From Aureococcus anophagefferens (taxonomy: Eukaryota > Sar > Pelagophyceae > Pelagomonadales > Pelagomonadaceae): 64,000 bases of DNA. The notes below the pieces were generated by a model, which ran no database searches, had not been told where the DNA came from, and was given only the letters and a program-made list of their open reading frames with translations. The stretch spans positions 2,214,299 through 2,278,298 of the forward strand of contig NW_008705562.1 of the NCBI RefSeq assembly GCF_000186865.1, in the 5' to 3' direction. The position numbers and the translations under genes are program-made. Below, in pieces: positions 18,818 through 27,462 of the stretch. Each line of letters starts with the position of its first letter. Within the stretch, counting starts at the first letter, position 1.

Positions 18818-20029
18818 CGTAAAGGCGGGGTCCGCGAGCCGCTCGCACGCGGCGCGGAGGCGCGCGCAGGCCCTGGCGTAGGCGGCGGGCTCGAGGTTCG
18901 CGTAGCAGACGCGGACGTGGCCCGGGAGGCCGCAGGCGGCGCCCGGGATCGCGGCGACGCCGTGGGCGTCCACGAGCCACTCGACGACCTTCTCGTCGTC
19001 GGCGCAGTGGCGCGGCAGCGCGACGAGGAGGTAGATGGCGCCGTCGCCGCCGCGGACCGCGTTTTCGCCGAGCGGCGCGAGCGCTTCCAGTATATCCCGC
19101 TTCTGGTGCGCGACGAGGCCCGCGACGCGGTCCGCGACGTAGGCGTCGCCGCCCTCCAGCGCCGCCAGCGCGACGCGCTGGCTCGCCTGGGACGCGCAGA
19201 TGGCGACCGTGTCCTGCGCCTTGAGCAAGGCGGGCCCGAGCGCGGGCGGGTGCGCGACGTAGCCCACGCGCCAGCCCATCATGCCGTAGGCCTTGGAGAA
19301 GGAGAAGAGGTTGACCACGTGGTCGCCCTCGACGCAGGCGTGGGGCTCGCCGTAGGCGAAGAGCTCGTACGTGTTGTCGACGACGAGCCAAGCGCCGCGC
19401 GCCGCGCAGAGGCCCGCGACCTCGTCGAGGAGCGCCTTCGGGATCATCGTGCCCGTGGGGTTGCCCGGGTTCACCAGCACGACGACCTTGGGAGGCTTGG
19501 CGCCGTCGAGGGCCGCCGTCAGAGCCGCGACGTCGGGGAGGAGCTCGTCGGTCATCGCCGGGAGCAGCGCTTCCACTCCCAACATCTGCAGCTGCATGAG
19601 GTGGTTGAAGTAGTAGGGCCGGAAGAGCAGCGCCGCGTCGCCGGCGTCGAGCAGCGCCAGGCAGACGTTCGCGAAGGCCTGGTTGCAGCCGGACGTGACC
19701 ATGACGTCCGAGTTCGCGAGCGCGTTCTTTACCTCTAACTTCCTCCCGAGCGCGGCGACGAGCGCCGGGTACCCCTCGTCGTCGCCGTAGCCGTGCGTCG
19801 CCGGGTCGTCGAGGGCCGCCTTCGCCGCCTCCAGCGACGCCGGCGGCGGCAGCCAGTGGACGATGCCTTGCGCCAGCGACGCCACGTCCTTGCCGCGCGT
19901 CAGGCGCTGCATGTTCACGATGACCGGCGCGTCCGTCGCCGCCATGGTCTTGGAGACGGACGGAGCCATGCTCGCGAAAGCGCGGGACAAGAGCGGCGCT
20001 GTCGCGAGGTAGCGGAGCGTCGGCCGCAT
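18809..20029 (-). CDS. PLP-dependent class I/II aminotransferase, organelle-targeted
   Basis: A 406-residue single-exon protein. Fold-type I aminotransferase motifs appear in order: YPALVAALGRKLEV, MVTSGCNQAFANVCLALLD, VLVNPGNPTGTMIPKALLDE, VVDNTYELFAYG and SFSKAYGMMGWRVGY, where the Lys is the PLP Schiff-base residue; GHVRVCYAN carries the substrate-carboxylate Arg. The set is closest in feel to kynurenine/aspartate-type enzymes, but the substrate is not determined. The first 40 residues (RPTLRYLATAPLLSRAFAS) look like a mitochondrial or plastid presequence. Start: first ATG, 20029. The final codons FTLS and stop overlap ANAPC13 on the other strand by 9 bp. Confidence 0.9.
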   Translation of the reverse strand: MRPTLRYLATAPLLSRAFASMAPSVSKTMAATDAPVIVNMQRLTRGKDVASLAQGIVHWLPPPASLEAAKAALDDPATHGYGDDEGYPALVAALGRKLEVKNALANSDVMVTSGCNQAFANVCLALLDAGDAALLFRPYYFNHLMQLQMLGVEALLPAMTDELLPDVAALTAALDGAKPPKVVVLVNPGNPTGTMIPKALLDEVAGLCAARGAWLVVDNTYELFAYGEPHACVEGDHVVNLFSFSKAYGMMGWRVGYVAHPPALGPALLKAQDTVAICASQASQRVALAALEGGDAYVADRVAGLVAHQKRDILEALAPLGENAVRGGDGAIYLLVALPRHCADDEKVVEWLVDAHGVAAIPGAACGLPGHVRVCYANLEPAAYARACARLRAACERLADPAFTLS

Positions 20030-20328
20030 GCGAGAGAGCTCGATTTGCCACAATTGAGCTCGTGATGCCGTAAACAACGACTCCGTTACCTATTTACTTT
20101 GCAATGTTGCTTTTCATCGTTGCCCTTCTGCAAATAAAAGCTCGAAAAGTTGTATTTTTTGGAGCATGCCCGAGGGCATTTTGGCGTTCGGGGCTGCCTG
20201 GAGGCGGCCCATCGGCGCGCGGAATCACCACCTCTCGGCGTCATATGCTCGCGCCTGAATTATACACTGCAACAAAGCTAAGCCGGCCCGAGGCGGCGGC
20301 GGCGGGCGCATCGTTCGCGAACCGAGCC
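20030..20328. promoter_or_regulatory. Divergent promoter interval
   Basis: About 300 bp between the aminotransferase start and the next plus-strand ATG. It is locally AT-rich around 20090-20160 (for example ATAAAAGCTCGAAAAGTTG), the only relaxed composition nearby. An in-frame upstream ATG for the plus gene exists at 20245. Confidence 0.4.
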
Positions 20329-21507
20329 ATGGCGGACGCGTTGGTGCCTTCGACAGCACCCAGCCCGCTCGCACACACCATCGACGGAGCGCGGTCCTCG
20401 CGGCACGCATCATCGCGGAAGCGCGCGGCGCCCGCCGGCGAGCCCCGCGCGCCGCGGCCCGCGCCGGCGCTGCCGACCGCGTCGTCGTCCGCGGCGGCCG
20501 AGGCCGCGCGCGACGCGGAGATCGACGCGTATCTGCGGAGCCGCGTGCCGGCCTTCGACGACGACGCAGGAGCTCGTCGTAAACGCCGGGCGCGCTCCCG
20601 CCGGCGGGACGGCGGCGGCGGCGGCGGCGGCTCGGGCGAGTCGGACGACGACGGCGCCATGGATCTGCGCGTCGCCGGCGTCGTTCCCGGCGGCCCTTCG
20701 ACGCCCGCGCGACCCGCCACCGCGCGCAGGTTGTTGGCCGAGGCCGCGGAGGTCCTCGGTTCGGCCGCGTCGATGTCCGAGCGGGAGAGCGGCGCGGCGG
20801 CGCGCGGCGGCGCGCGCGCGCCGAGCCCGGCGCCGGACCCCGACTACGCCGACGGCTCGACCTTCGAGGACGAGGCCGCCGCGGTGCTCCTCGACGTCTC
20901 GGGCATGTCGCGCGCCGCGGCGGGCGGCCGGTCGCTCCCGGNNNNNNNNNNNNNNNNNNNNNNNNNNNNNNNNNNNNNNNNNNNNNNNNNNTGGCGCGCG
21001 CGGCCGCGGCCGGCCGCGCCCGCCTCGCGGGCGCCGCGCCGCACCCCTGGCGCCGCCGCGGGACAGCGCCGACTCCGACGCCGAGGCGCAGCAGGACAAC
21101 CGCGGCAAGTACCACTGCGGCGCCTGCGGGAAGATCAAGACGAACCACGTCTGCCCCTTCAAGTCGCTGCCTTTCCAGCGGTCCATATGCATCCAGGTGC
21201 CGTCTCCCGTCCTCCATCCCCGCGCGCGCCGACGCGCCCCGCTCCCGCGCAGACGGACGCGATCTTCGCGACGTGCGTCGTCGCGAAGAAGGGCGGCGCC
21301 GCGGCGCCGCGGGGCAAGAAGCCGCCGACGGAGACGCAGGCCCTCGCCTGCGTGCCCAAGCCCGGCGACAAAATCATCGTCGTCGGCGGCAGGCGCCCCG
21401 GCCTCGAGAGGAAGAAGCACGCGGACTTGCACCGCCGGGTCGGGGCCGCCGCGGCGGTCGGCGTCGTCGCGGGCCCGGCGACGGCGACGGTCGGGGGCGA
21501 CTACTAG
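20329..21507 (+). CDS. Disordered protein with a C-terminal zinc-binding motif, interrupted by gap
   Basis: I do not recognise the family. The long N-terminus is low-complexity (Ala/Ser/Arg, with a basic RRKRRARSRRR stretch like an NLS). After a 50-base gap comes KYHCGACGKIKTNHVCP, a CxxC-x7-C pattern suggesting zinc binding, then FKSLPFQRSICIQ. A 56-nt GT-AG intron (21197-21252) joins this in phase 0 to TDAIFATCVVAKKGG. The end is a basic segment around ERKKHADLHRR. Probably nuclear. The frame across the gap cannot be checked because the gap size (exactly 50 N) is arbitrary. Start: ATG 20329 in context GAGCCATGG; ATG 20245 is an alternative. Confidence 0.6.
   Translation: MADALVPSTAPSPLAHTIDGARSSRHASSRKRAAPAGEPRAPRPAPALPTASSSAAAEAARDAEIDAYLRSRVPAFDDDAGARRKRRARSRRRDGGGGGGGSGESDDDGAMDLRVAGVVPGGPSTPARPATARRLLAEAAEVLGSAASMSERESGAAARGGARAPSPAPDPDYADGSTFEDEAAAVLLDVSGMSRAAAGGRSLPXXXXXXXXXXXXXXXXXWRARPRPAAPASRAPRRTPGAAAGQRRLRRRGAAGQPRQVPLRRLREDQDEPRLPLQVAAFPAVHMHPGAVSRPPSPRAPTRPAPAQTDAIFATCVVAKKGGAAAPRGKKPPTETQALACVPKPGDKIIVVGGRRPGLERKKHADLHRRVGAAAAVGVVAGPATATVGGDY
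20942..20991. other. Assembly gap (50 N)
   Basis: A placeholder-size run of N within the zinc-motif gene; its true size is unknown. Confidence 0.95.
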
Positions 21508-21850
21508 AGGCTCGGAATTCGGCTTCCGCCGGCGCCGTATGTGTCCTCGACGGGCGATTCGTGTCCGTCGGGAGCGCGGGGCTAGGCGCCGAGGAGGAGG
21601 CACTTGAGGAGGCCTAGTCAAGTAGGAGGCCGAAACGGACTCGCCAACGGGCCGCGGTGAGCTCCACTCGAGCGGACAAGGCCCAGGCACGACGCTTCGC
21701 GACGCCGAACGCCGCGCGCAACACCCCCGTGCGCCGACCGCTGCGCCGCCGAACCATCCATCGCGCCGATCGCTGCGCCTCCATCGCGCCGACCGCTGCG
21801 CCTCCATCGCGCCGACCGCTGCGCCGCCGCACCGCAAACACAAAAGCCTC
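21508..21850. other. Intergenic region with a short tandem repeat
   Basis: 343 bp. At 21728-21838 about four copies of a 22-24 bp unit (CGCGCCGACCGCTGCGCCTC) lie directly upstream of the RING gene start, with small variations. No other feature is seen. Confidence 0.7.
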
Positions 21851-22366
21851 ATGGAGGAGGGCGCCTCGGCCCGGTGCCCCATCTGCCTCCAGGACTGCGA
21901 CCTGTCGCCGGCCTCGAAGCCCGGGCGGCGCGCCGTCGTCGTCACGCACTGCTCGCACGCGTTCCACATGGGCTGCCTCGCGGAGCACTACGGACACAAC
22001 ACCTCCGCGCGGTGCCCGATCTGCCGCTCGGACCTCGGCCGCTCGGAGCTCGTGTCGCCGACGCCGGCGGAGGCGCCCCGGGACCTCGACGCGGTCATGC
22101 GCTGCGAGTCGCTCCGGGGCCAGATCGTCACGCTCATCGGCGCGTGCGTGAACCAGGCGCTCCGCGCGGACCGGCGGCGCATGATCTGCTTCGCCTGCTT
22201 CGGCATCGCGAGCACCTGGAGCTGGCTCAACCAGATGGAGCACGAGTCCGCGCGGCGGGTCCGCGCGGTCCAGATGGAGCTCGCGCGCGTGGACCGCGTC
22301 AACCAGGACCTCCGCAGGATCGTCGCGTCCTTCCCCTTCGGGGCGCTCTTCCGACCTAAGCATTAG
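21851..22366 (+). CDS. RING-type E3 ubiquitin ligase, small
   Basis: 171 residues. The N-terminal RING finger spans residues about 9-60: CPIC-x(n)-CSHAFHMGCL-x(n)-CPIC, with zinc ligands in the C-x2-C, C-x-H, H-x2-C, C-x2-C order of RING-H2/HC fingers. RING domains recruit E2 enzymes. The rest is helical with a hydrophobic patch (RMICFACFGIASTWSWL) that could be a membrane-associated helix, then a coiled coil. The last 11 bp overlap the end of the convergent helicase gene. ATG 21851 is the first in frame and leaves a normal RING N-terminus. Confidence 0.88.
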   Translation: MEEGASARCPICLQDCDLSPASKPGRRAVVVTHCSHAFHMGCLAEHYGHNTSARCPICRSDLGRSELVSPTPAEAPRDLDAVMRCESLRGQIVTLIGACVNQALRADRRRMICFACFGIASTWSWLNQMEHESARRVRAVQMELARVDRVNQDLRRIVASFPFGALFRPKH

Positions 22367-22506
22367 CTAGGACGTCGGCGTCCTCGTCGACGGCCTTGCC
22401 GTTCCGCCGCTTGGGCTTGCACGTGAGCGAGTCCGCGCGCGGCCGCTTCGGCGGCGCGACGTTCGCGACGACGGACTCCGGGAGCGCGTTCCGCGCGTTC
22501 CGGCAG

Positions 22507-22543
<37 letters not shown>

Positions 22544-24857
22544 CGGAGCCGCGGCGCGCGGACAGGGGCCGGTCGAGTTTGTCGTCCGCCCTCGGCGACC
22601 GGGACCGGGACCGGGACCGCTTGCCGCCGTGCTTGGAGCTCCGCTCGCCGCCGCCCGAGTCGCGGCCGCCCGCGGTCGCGAACTCCCCGGGCAGGGACCG
22701 GTGCGCGTGGTAGGCGCCGAGCCGCTGCGCGGCGTTGAGGACGTCCTTCCAGTCGCCGTTCTGTTTGAGCGTCGCGCCGTGGCCGACGACCCAGCAGCCG
22801 AGGCGCGCGCGGCTGAGGAGCACGTTGAGCCGGTTCCGGTCCTTGAGGAAGCCGATGGTCTGGGGCCGGTCCTTCTTCCCGCAGGCGGGCGCGCGGACGC
22901 AGGACACGAGCACGAGGTCCTTCTCGCGCCCCTGGAACGCGTCGACCGTCGCGACCTCGACCTTGGCCGCCGCGGCGCGCAAAGGCCCCGGGAGCGCCCC
23001 GAGCCTGTCGCGGAGCGCGTGCGTCTGCGCCTTGTAGGCCGCGATGACCGCGACGTGCAGCTCCGGCGCTCTGGCCAGCACGACCTCCAGGATCCGCGCG
23101 ACGAACTCGACCTCGGCGCCGTTCGCGTAGGACGCGGCGCGCGAGACGACCGTGCCGTAGGCGACGTCGTGGAAGGCCAGGTGGTCGCCGAACCAGGGGT
23201 TCGCCGCGACGAGCGCCGGCGGGAGCGCGTGGCTCTCGGGTGTCACGACGTCCGCCGAGCGCAGGCGCCCGTGGTAGAAGACGTCGCTCACGACGGCGCA
23301 GAGGTCGCGGTGCATGCGGTACTGCGTCTGCAGCATGTCCGCGCGCCGACCGCCGCGCCAGAGCCGCTCGAAGAGCGACTGGCCGAAGCCCCGGTCCCGC
23401 GTCTTCGGCGACAGCAGCGTCGCCGAGAGCTGGTCCGGGTCGCCGACGAGGACGACGCGCCTCGGGCCGTACTTGAGCGGGATCAGCGTCGACGTCTCGA
23501 CGGCCTGCGCCGCCTCGTCGACGATGAGGGCGTCGAAGAGCGCCGACGGGGCCAGGCGCTCCGCGGCGTCGACGAGCGCCGCGCAGCCGCAGCCGCTCAG
23601 CGTCGCGAGGACGACGTCGCACCGCGCGAGCGCGGCCGCGCGCCGCTCGCCGAGCCCCTTCTTCTTCTCGCCCTCGGCCGCCGCCTCCGCGAGCCGGTCG
23701 AGCGTGAACGGCTCCAGCACCTCGAGCCCGTCGGCCGCGACCTTGTCGTCGCGGCGCTGGCCGCCGACGACGCCGACGCGGCAGATCCTGATATCGCGCC
23801 GTTGGCCGTCGGGCCCGAGCACGCCGTCCGTGTGCAGCCGGAGCGCGACCTCGTCGACGGCCGCGTTCGACGGCGCGGCGATGAGGAGCCGGCGGCTCGG
23901 CGGCTTGGCCGCGCGGACCGCGCCGCGGCCGCGGCCGCTGAGCGAGCCGCCGACGGCGATCCTCGTGCCGCCGCCCCGGCCGCGGCCGGGCAGCATGCCG
24001 CCGCGCGCGGGCCGCGCCGGGGCGACGGCGTCGTCGCCGAAGAGCAGCGCCGAGACCATGCCGCCGATGGTCTTGGTCTTGCCCGTGCCCGGCGGGCCCT
24101 GGACGAGCGCGTAGGGTTCGGCCGTCGCCGCGGCGGCGATGGCCTGGAACTGCGAATCGTTGTGCCCGTGCTCGAGCTCGGCCCAGAGGGCGGCGGGCGC
24201 CCGCGCCGGCGGCGGCGCCGCCGATGGCGCCACCTTCTTGGCGAGGAGCGGGTCCCGGAGCCGCGACGGCAGGCCCTCGAGCGCCGCCAGCGCCCGGTAC
24301 TCGCGGACCGCGGTGAGCGCGTCGCCGACGACGGCGAAGTCGAAGTCGCCGGCGCGCGGTCCGTCCTTGGCGAGGAAGGCGACGCGCGCCGCGCTCTTGG
24401 CGCCCCGCTTCCCGCCGCGCGCGTCGGTCTCGTGGACGACGAAGCCAAAGTACCGCGCCTTGCCGTCGCGCGCGGCGACGACCGTGCCCTCGCCCCAGTC
24501 GCCCGGCGCGCTGCCGCCGCCGTGGCGCCGCCGATCGCCGCCCTTCGCTTCGCTCACGCTGAAGAACAGCAGCGCGTCGCGCGTAGTAGGGGACGTCGCG
24601 ACGCAGCGGCGCGACGCCGCGACGGGCCGCGCGGCGCGCTGCCGCTCCTCGCGGAGCCCCGCGAGCGCCTCCTCGAGGACGTGCGGCTGCAGGATGTCAA
24701 AGGCCTCCCGCGCGCTCCCGTAGCCGCTGCCGCGCGGCACCTCCGGCAGCGGCCGGCGCTCGGACGGCAGCTCGTCGGCGCCCTGATGCTCGAGAAAGTC
24801 CCTTATGAAGCGCAGGTAGCACGGCCGCCACTCTTTGGTGGCCCAGTCGTTCGACAT
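22356..24857 (-). CDS. Sen1/senataxin-like superfamily 1 RNA/DNA helicase
   Basis: An 833-residue single-exon protein. Helicase motifs in order: Q-like DSQFQA, Walker A QGPPGTGKTKT (about 255-266), Ia LIAAPSNAAVDEV, DEAA box ALIVDEAAQAVE, III VLVGDPDQLSAT, IV LQTQYRMH, V VATVDAFQGREKDLV and VI NRLNVLLSRARLGCWVVG. This is the Upf1-like group, closest to Sen1/senataxin, which unwinds RNA-DNA hybrids and aids transcription termination. The insert between motifs I and Ia is Arg/Gly-rich. The C-terminal tail has SR-rich and basic segments and an NLS-like cluster (PKRPRAD, KPKRRN), which fits a nuclear location. Its stop region overlaps the RING gene by 11 bp. Confidence 0.92.
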
Positions 24858-25125
24858 TTTCCTTGCTACTAGCCCGTGCGTTGCAAACTACACCGGCACC
24901 TCGCCCATCGTCGAGTCACGCGACGCTTCATCGTCGCCGCATCGTCGGCGGCATCCGCTGTGGCAAGCGCTCGCGCCGCCACCCGCACGGTCGCGCGCGT
25001 CGTCGACGGCGAGACCACCGACGAGTTCGGGGGCTCCGCTCGTGCCGTCGAGCTCTCCTACGAAAAGTCCATCGCGGCGGCCCGGCTCGTCCGGGGTCGT
25101 GGCCTTCCTCGCGAGCCACGCGACG
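24858..25125. promoter_or_regulatory. Bidirectional promoter interval, helicase / VPS51
   Basis: 268 bp between divergent start codons. No specific element is identified. Confidence 0.4.
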
Positions 25126-27456
25126 ATGGACTCGGACAGCGACGACGCGTCGCTCGAGGACGAGGAGGCCGTCGGCGGGCGGTCGCGGGACCTGCTCAGC
25201 AGCTTCTACGGGAAGATGGCGAGCGACGTCGCGCCGCCCGAGGAGGAGGAGGACGAGGCTTTGGACCCCATCGACCGCGAGGACTTCGACGCCGACGCGC
25301 ACGTGCGCGGGTTGCTCAAGACGGAGCCGCTGCCCAAGCTCCTGGAGCGCGACGACGCGCTCTGCCGCGAGGTCAAGTCGCTGAGCGGCGACATGCAGAT
25401 GCTCGTCTACGAGAACTACAGCAAGTTCATCGGCGCGACGGACACGATCCGCGACATGAAGGACAACGTCGGCGGCATGGAGGGCGAGATGACGTCGCTG
25501 AGCGCGGCCATGGCCGACATCGACGCGACGTCGGCCAAGGTGAACGCGTCGCTCGCGGACAAGCGGTCGCAGATCGACAAGCTCGTCCGCGCGCGGCGGC
25601 TTCTCAAGCGCCTCGAGTTCCTCTTCGAACTGCCGAAGAAGCTGGCGGCGGCCATCGCCGACGGGCGGCACGGCGAGGCCGTCACGTCGTTCCAGGCCGT
25701 CGACGGCGTCCTGCGCAAGTACGCGCACGTGCCGTCGCTCGCGGACATCCACGCGGAGTCCGCCGCGATCGTCGCCGGTCTGAGGGACGCGCTCCTCGAG
25801 GAGCTCGCGCGGCCGCCGGCGGCGGGCGCGCCGTCGCTCGCGGCCGCGGAGGGCGGCGTGCTCGCGCGCGTCGTCCTGCTCGGCGACCTCGGCGCGGACG
25901 CGGCGGCATCCGAGGCCGCCGCGTTCGCGTGCGTCGACCGCCACGTCGCCGCGGCCGTCGACGGCGCGGCGCTCGACGGCGCGGCGACGCTCGAGGGCCG
26001 CGTCGCGGCGCTCACGGCGGCCTTCGTCGGGCCCTACGGCGCCGGCGCGGCCCAGCTGGCCAAGGTCGCGGAGCTGACGGACGCGCGGCTCGCGGGCGTC
26101 GCGCCGGAGACGCCGCGGCCGAGCCTGGACCAGTCGCGGGCCGACCTCGTCGCCAAGTACGTGCTGCGCCTCGAGCGCGTCCTCGCGGCGGCCGAGGGCC
26201 ACGGCCCGCCGACGGCCGAGGCCGCGGCCGCGCTCGCGGCCGCGCTCGCCGCGGCCGTCGACGGCGCGAGCCGCGGGGCCGGCGACGACGGCCTCGGCGC
26301 GCGCGTCGCCGCCGTCGCCGCGCGGGCCGCGGCGGCGGCGGCCGACGGCGCCTTCGCCGGCGCGCGCCGGGCGGCCGCGGACGCCGTCGCGCGCCTGCCC
26401 GGCGCGGTGTGCCGCGGCGAATCGGCCGCGCTCGACGCGGAGCCCAAGAAGGCCGCGGAGCTCGTGCGGGGCGCCGTCGCGGAGGCGTTGGCGCTCGCCG
26501 CGCCCCTCGCGCCGTTCCTGGGCGCGGGCGACGCCGCGGAGGACCGGGAGCGGCGCTACTACGCGTGGGTCCGCGACGCGGTCGAGTCGCTCGGCGGCGT
26601 CGCCGCGGGGCCCGCGCCGTCGGCCGTCGCCGGCGACGGCGACCCGCCGGCGGGCCGGCCGGAGATCCGCGACGCGCCGCGGCCCTTCGCGGGCCTCGCG
26701 GCGTCCGCGGGCGCGGAGCCGCCGGAGCCGCCCGCGGGCGCGGACGCCGCGAAGGACGGCGCCGTCGCGCTCGCGGCGCTCTGCCGCCTGCTCGGCGACG
26801 CGAGCCCCGGCTACGGCGAGCTAGCGGCGGCGCTCCTGGCGGCGCACGTCGACCTCGTCCACGGCGACGTGTCGCGCCGCGTCCTCGACGCGCTCGACGG
26901 CGACGCGCTCGCCGCGGCCGTCGCCGCGGCCGCCGCGACCGCGGCGCCCCGCCACACGGACGCCGTCGCGGCCTGCGTCGCGCTCGTCGCCGCCGCGGGC
27001 CGCCGCGTGCGCGCCGCGGCGCGGAACCCGGGCGACGCGCCGCTCGACGACGCGGACGCGGCCGACGACGACGCCGCGGCCGCGGCGGCGGCGGCGACGA
27101 CGCGCATGGCCGCGCCCCGGGCGCCGACGCAGGCGGGCAAGCGCGGCGGCGGCATCGAGCTCGACGTCGAGCGCCTCTTCACGTCCAAGGCCGCGCCCAG
27201 GGCCGCGGCCGCGGCCGACGACCCCGCGTCGCCGGCGGGCGTCCGCGCGGCGCTGCTCCGGCGCCTCGCGCGCGCGCTCCTCGACGCCGTCCGCGACGCG
27301 ACGCTCTCGCGGCCCCAGTACGCCCAGCTCGAGCGCGACGCGCGCTACCTCCACGCGGTCCTGCCGAGCCACGTCCCGGACGCGGACGCGCGCCGCGCGA
27401 TCGAGCTCGCCGTCGCCGACTTCCTCCAGGGCGCGAGCGACCGCTGCCTCGATTAA
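25126..27456 (+). CDS. VPS51: VPS51, GARP/EARP tethering complex subunit
   Basis: A 776-residue single-exon protein. The N-terminal third matches VPS51 closely: DIDREDFDADAH-like segment, SGDMQMLVYENYSKFIGATD, TIRDMKDNVGGMEGEM, then LLKRLEFLFELPKKLAAAI and VLRKYAHVPSLADIH. GARP/EARP tethers endosome-derived vesicles at the trans-Golgi or recycling endosome, and VPS51 binds SNAREs through its N-terminus. The C-terminal two thirds are extremely Ala-rich, an effect of GC pressure, with family similarity only in spots (LLDAVRDATLSRPQYAQL). ATG 25126 starts an acidic MDSDSDDASLEDEE leader; open frame further upstream lacks similarity. It ends 6 bp before the convergent TDP1 stop. Confidence 0.92.
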   Translation: MDSDSDDASLEDEEAVGGRSRDLLSSFYGKMASDVAPPEEEEDEALDPIDREDFDADAHVRGLLKTEPLPKLLERDDALCREVKSLSGDMQMLVYENYSKFIGATDTIRDMKDNVGGMEGEMTSLSAAMADIDATSAKVNASLADKRSQIDKLVRARRLLKRLEFLFELPKKLAAAIADGRHGEAVTSFQAVDGVLRKYAHVPSLADIHAESAAIVAGLRDALLEELARPPAAGAPSLAAAEGGVLARVVLLGDLGADAAASEAAAFACVDRHVAAAVDGAALDGAATLEGRVAALTAAFVGPYGAGAAQLAKVAELTDARLAGVAPETPRPSLDQSRADLVAKYVLRLERVLAAAEGHGPPTAEAAAALAAALAAAVDGASRGAGDDGLGARVAAVAARAAAAAADGAFAGARRAAADAVARLPGAVCRGESAALDAEPKKAAELVRGAVAEALALAAPLAPFLGAGDAAEDRERRYYAWVRDAVESLGGVAAGPAPSAVAGDGDPPAGRPEIRDAPRPFAGLAASAGAEPPEPPAGADAAKDGAVALAALCRLLGDASPGYGELAAALLAAHVDLVHGDVSRRVLDALDGDALAAAVAAAAATAAPRHTDAVAACVALVAAAGRRVRAAARNPGDAPLDDADAADDDAAAAAAAATTRMAAPRAPTQAGKRGGGIELDVERLFTSKAAPRAAAAADDPASPAGVRAALLRRLARALLDAVRDATLSRPQYAQLERDARYLHAVLPSHVPDADARRAIELAVADFLQGASDRCLD

Positions 27457-27462
27457 AACCAC

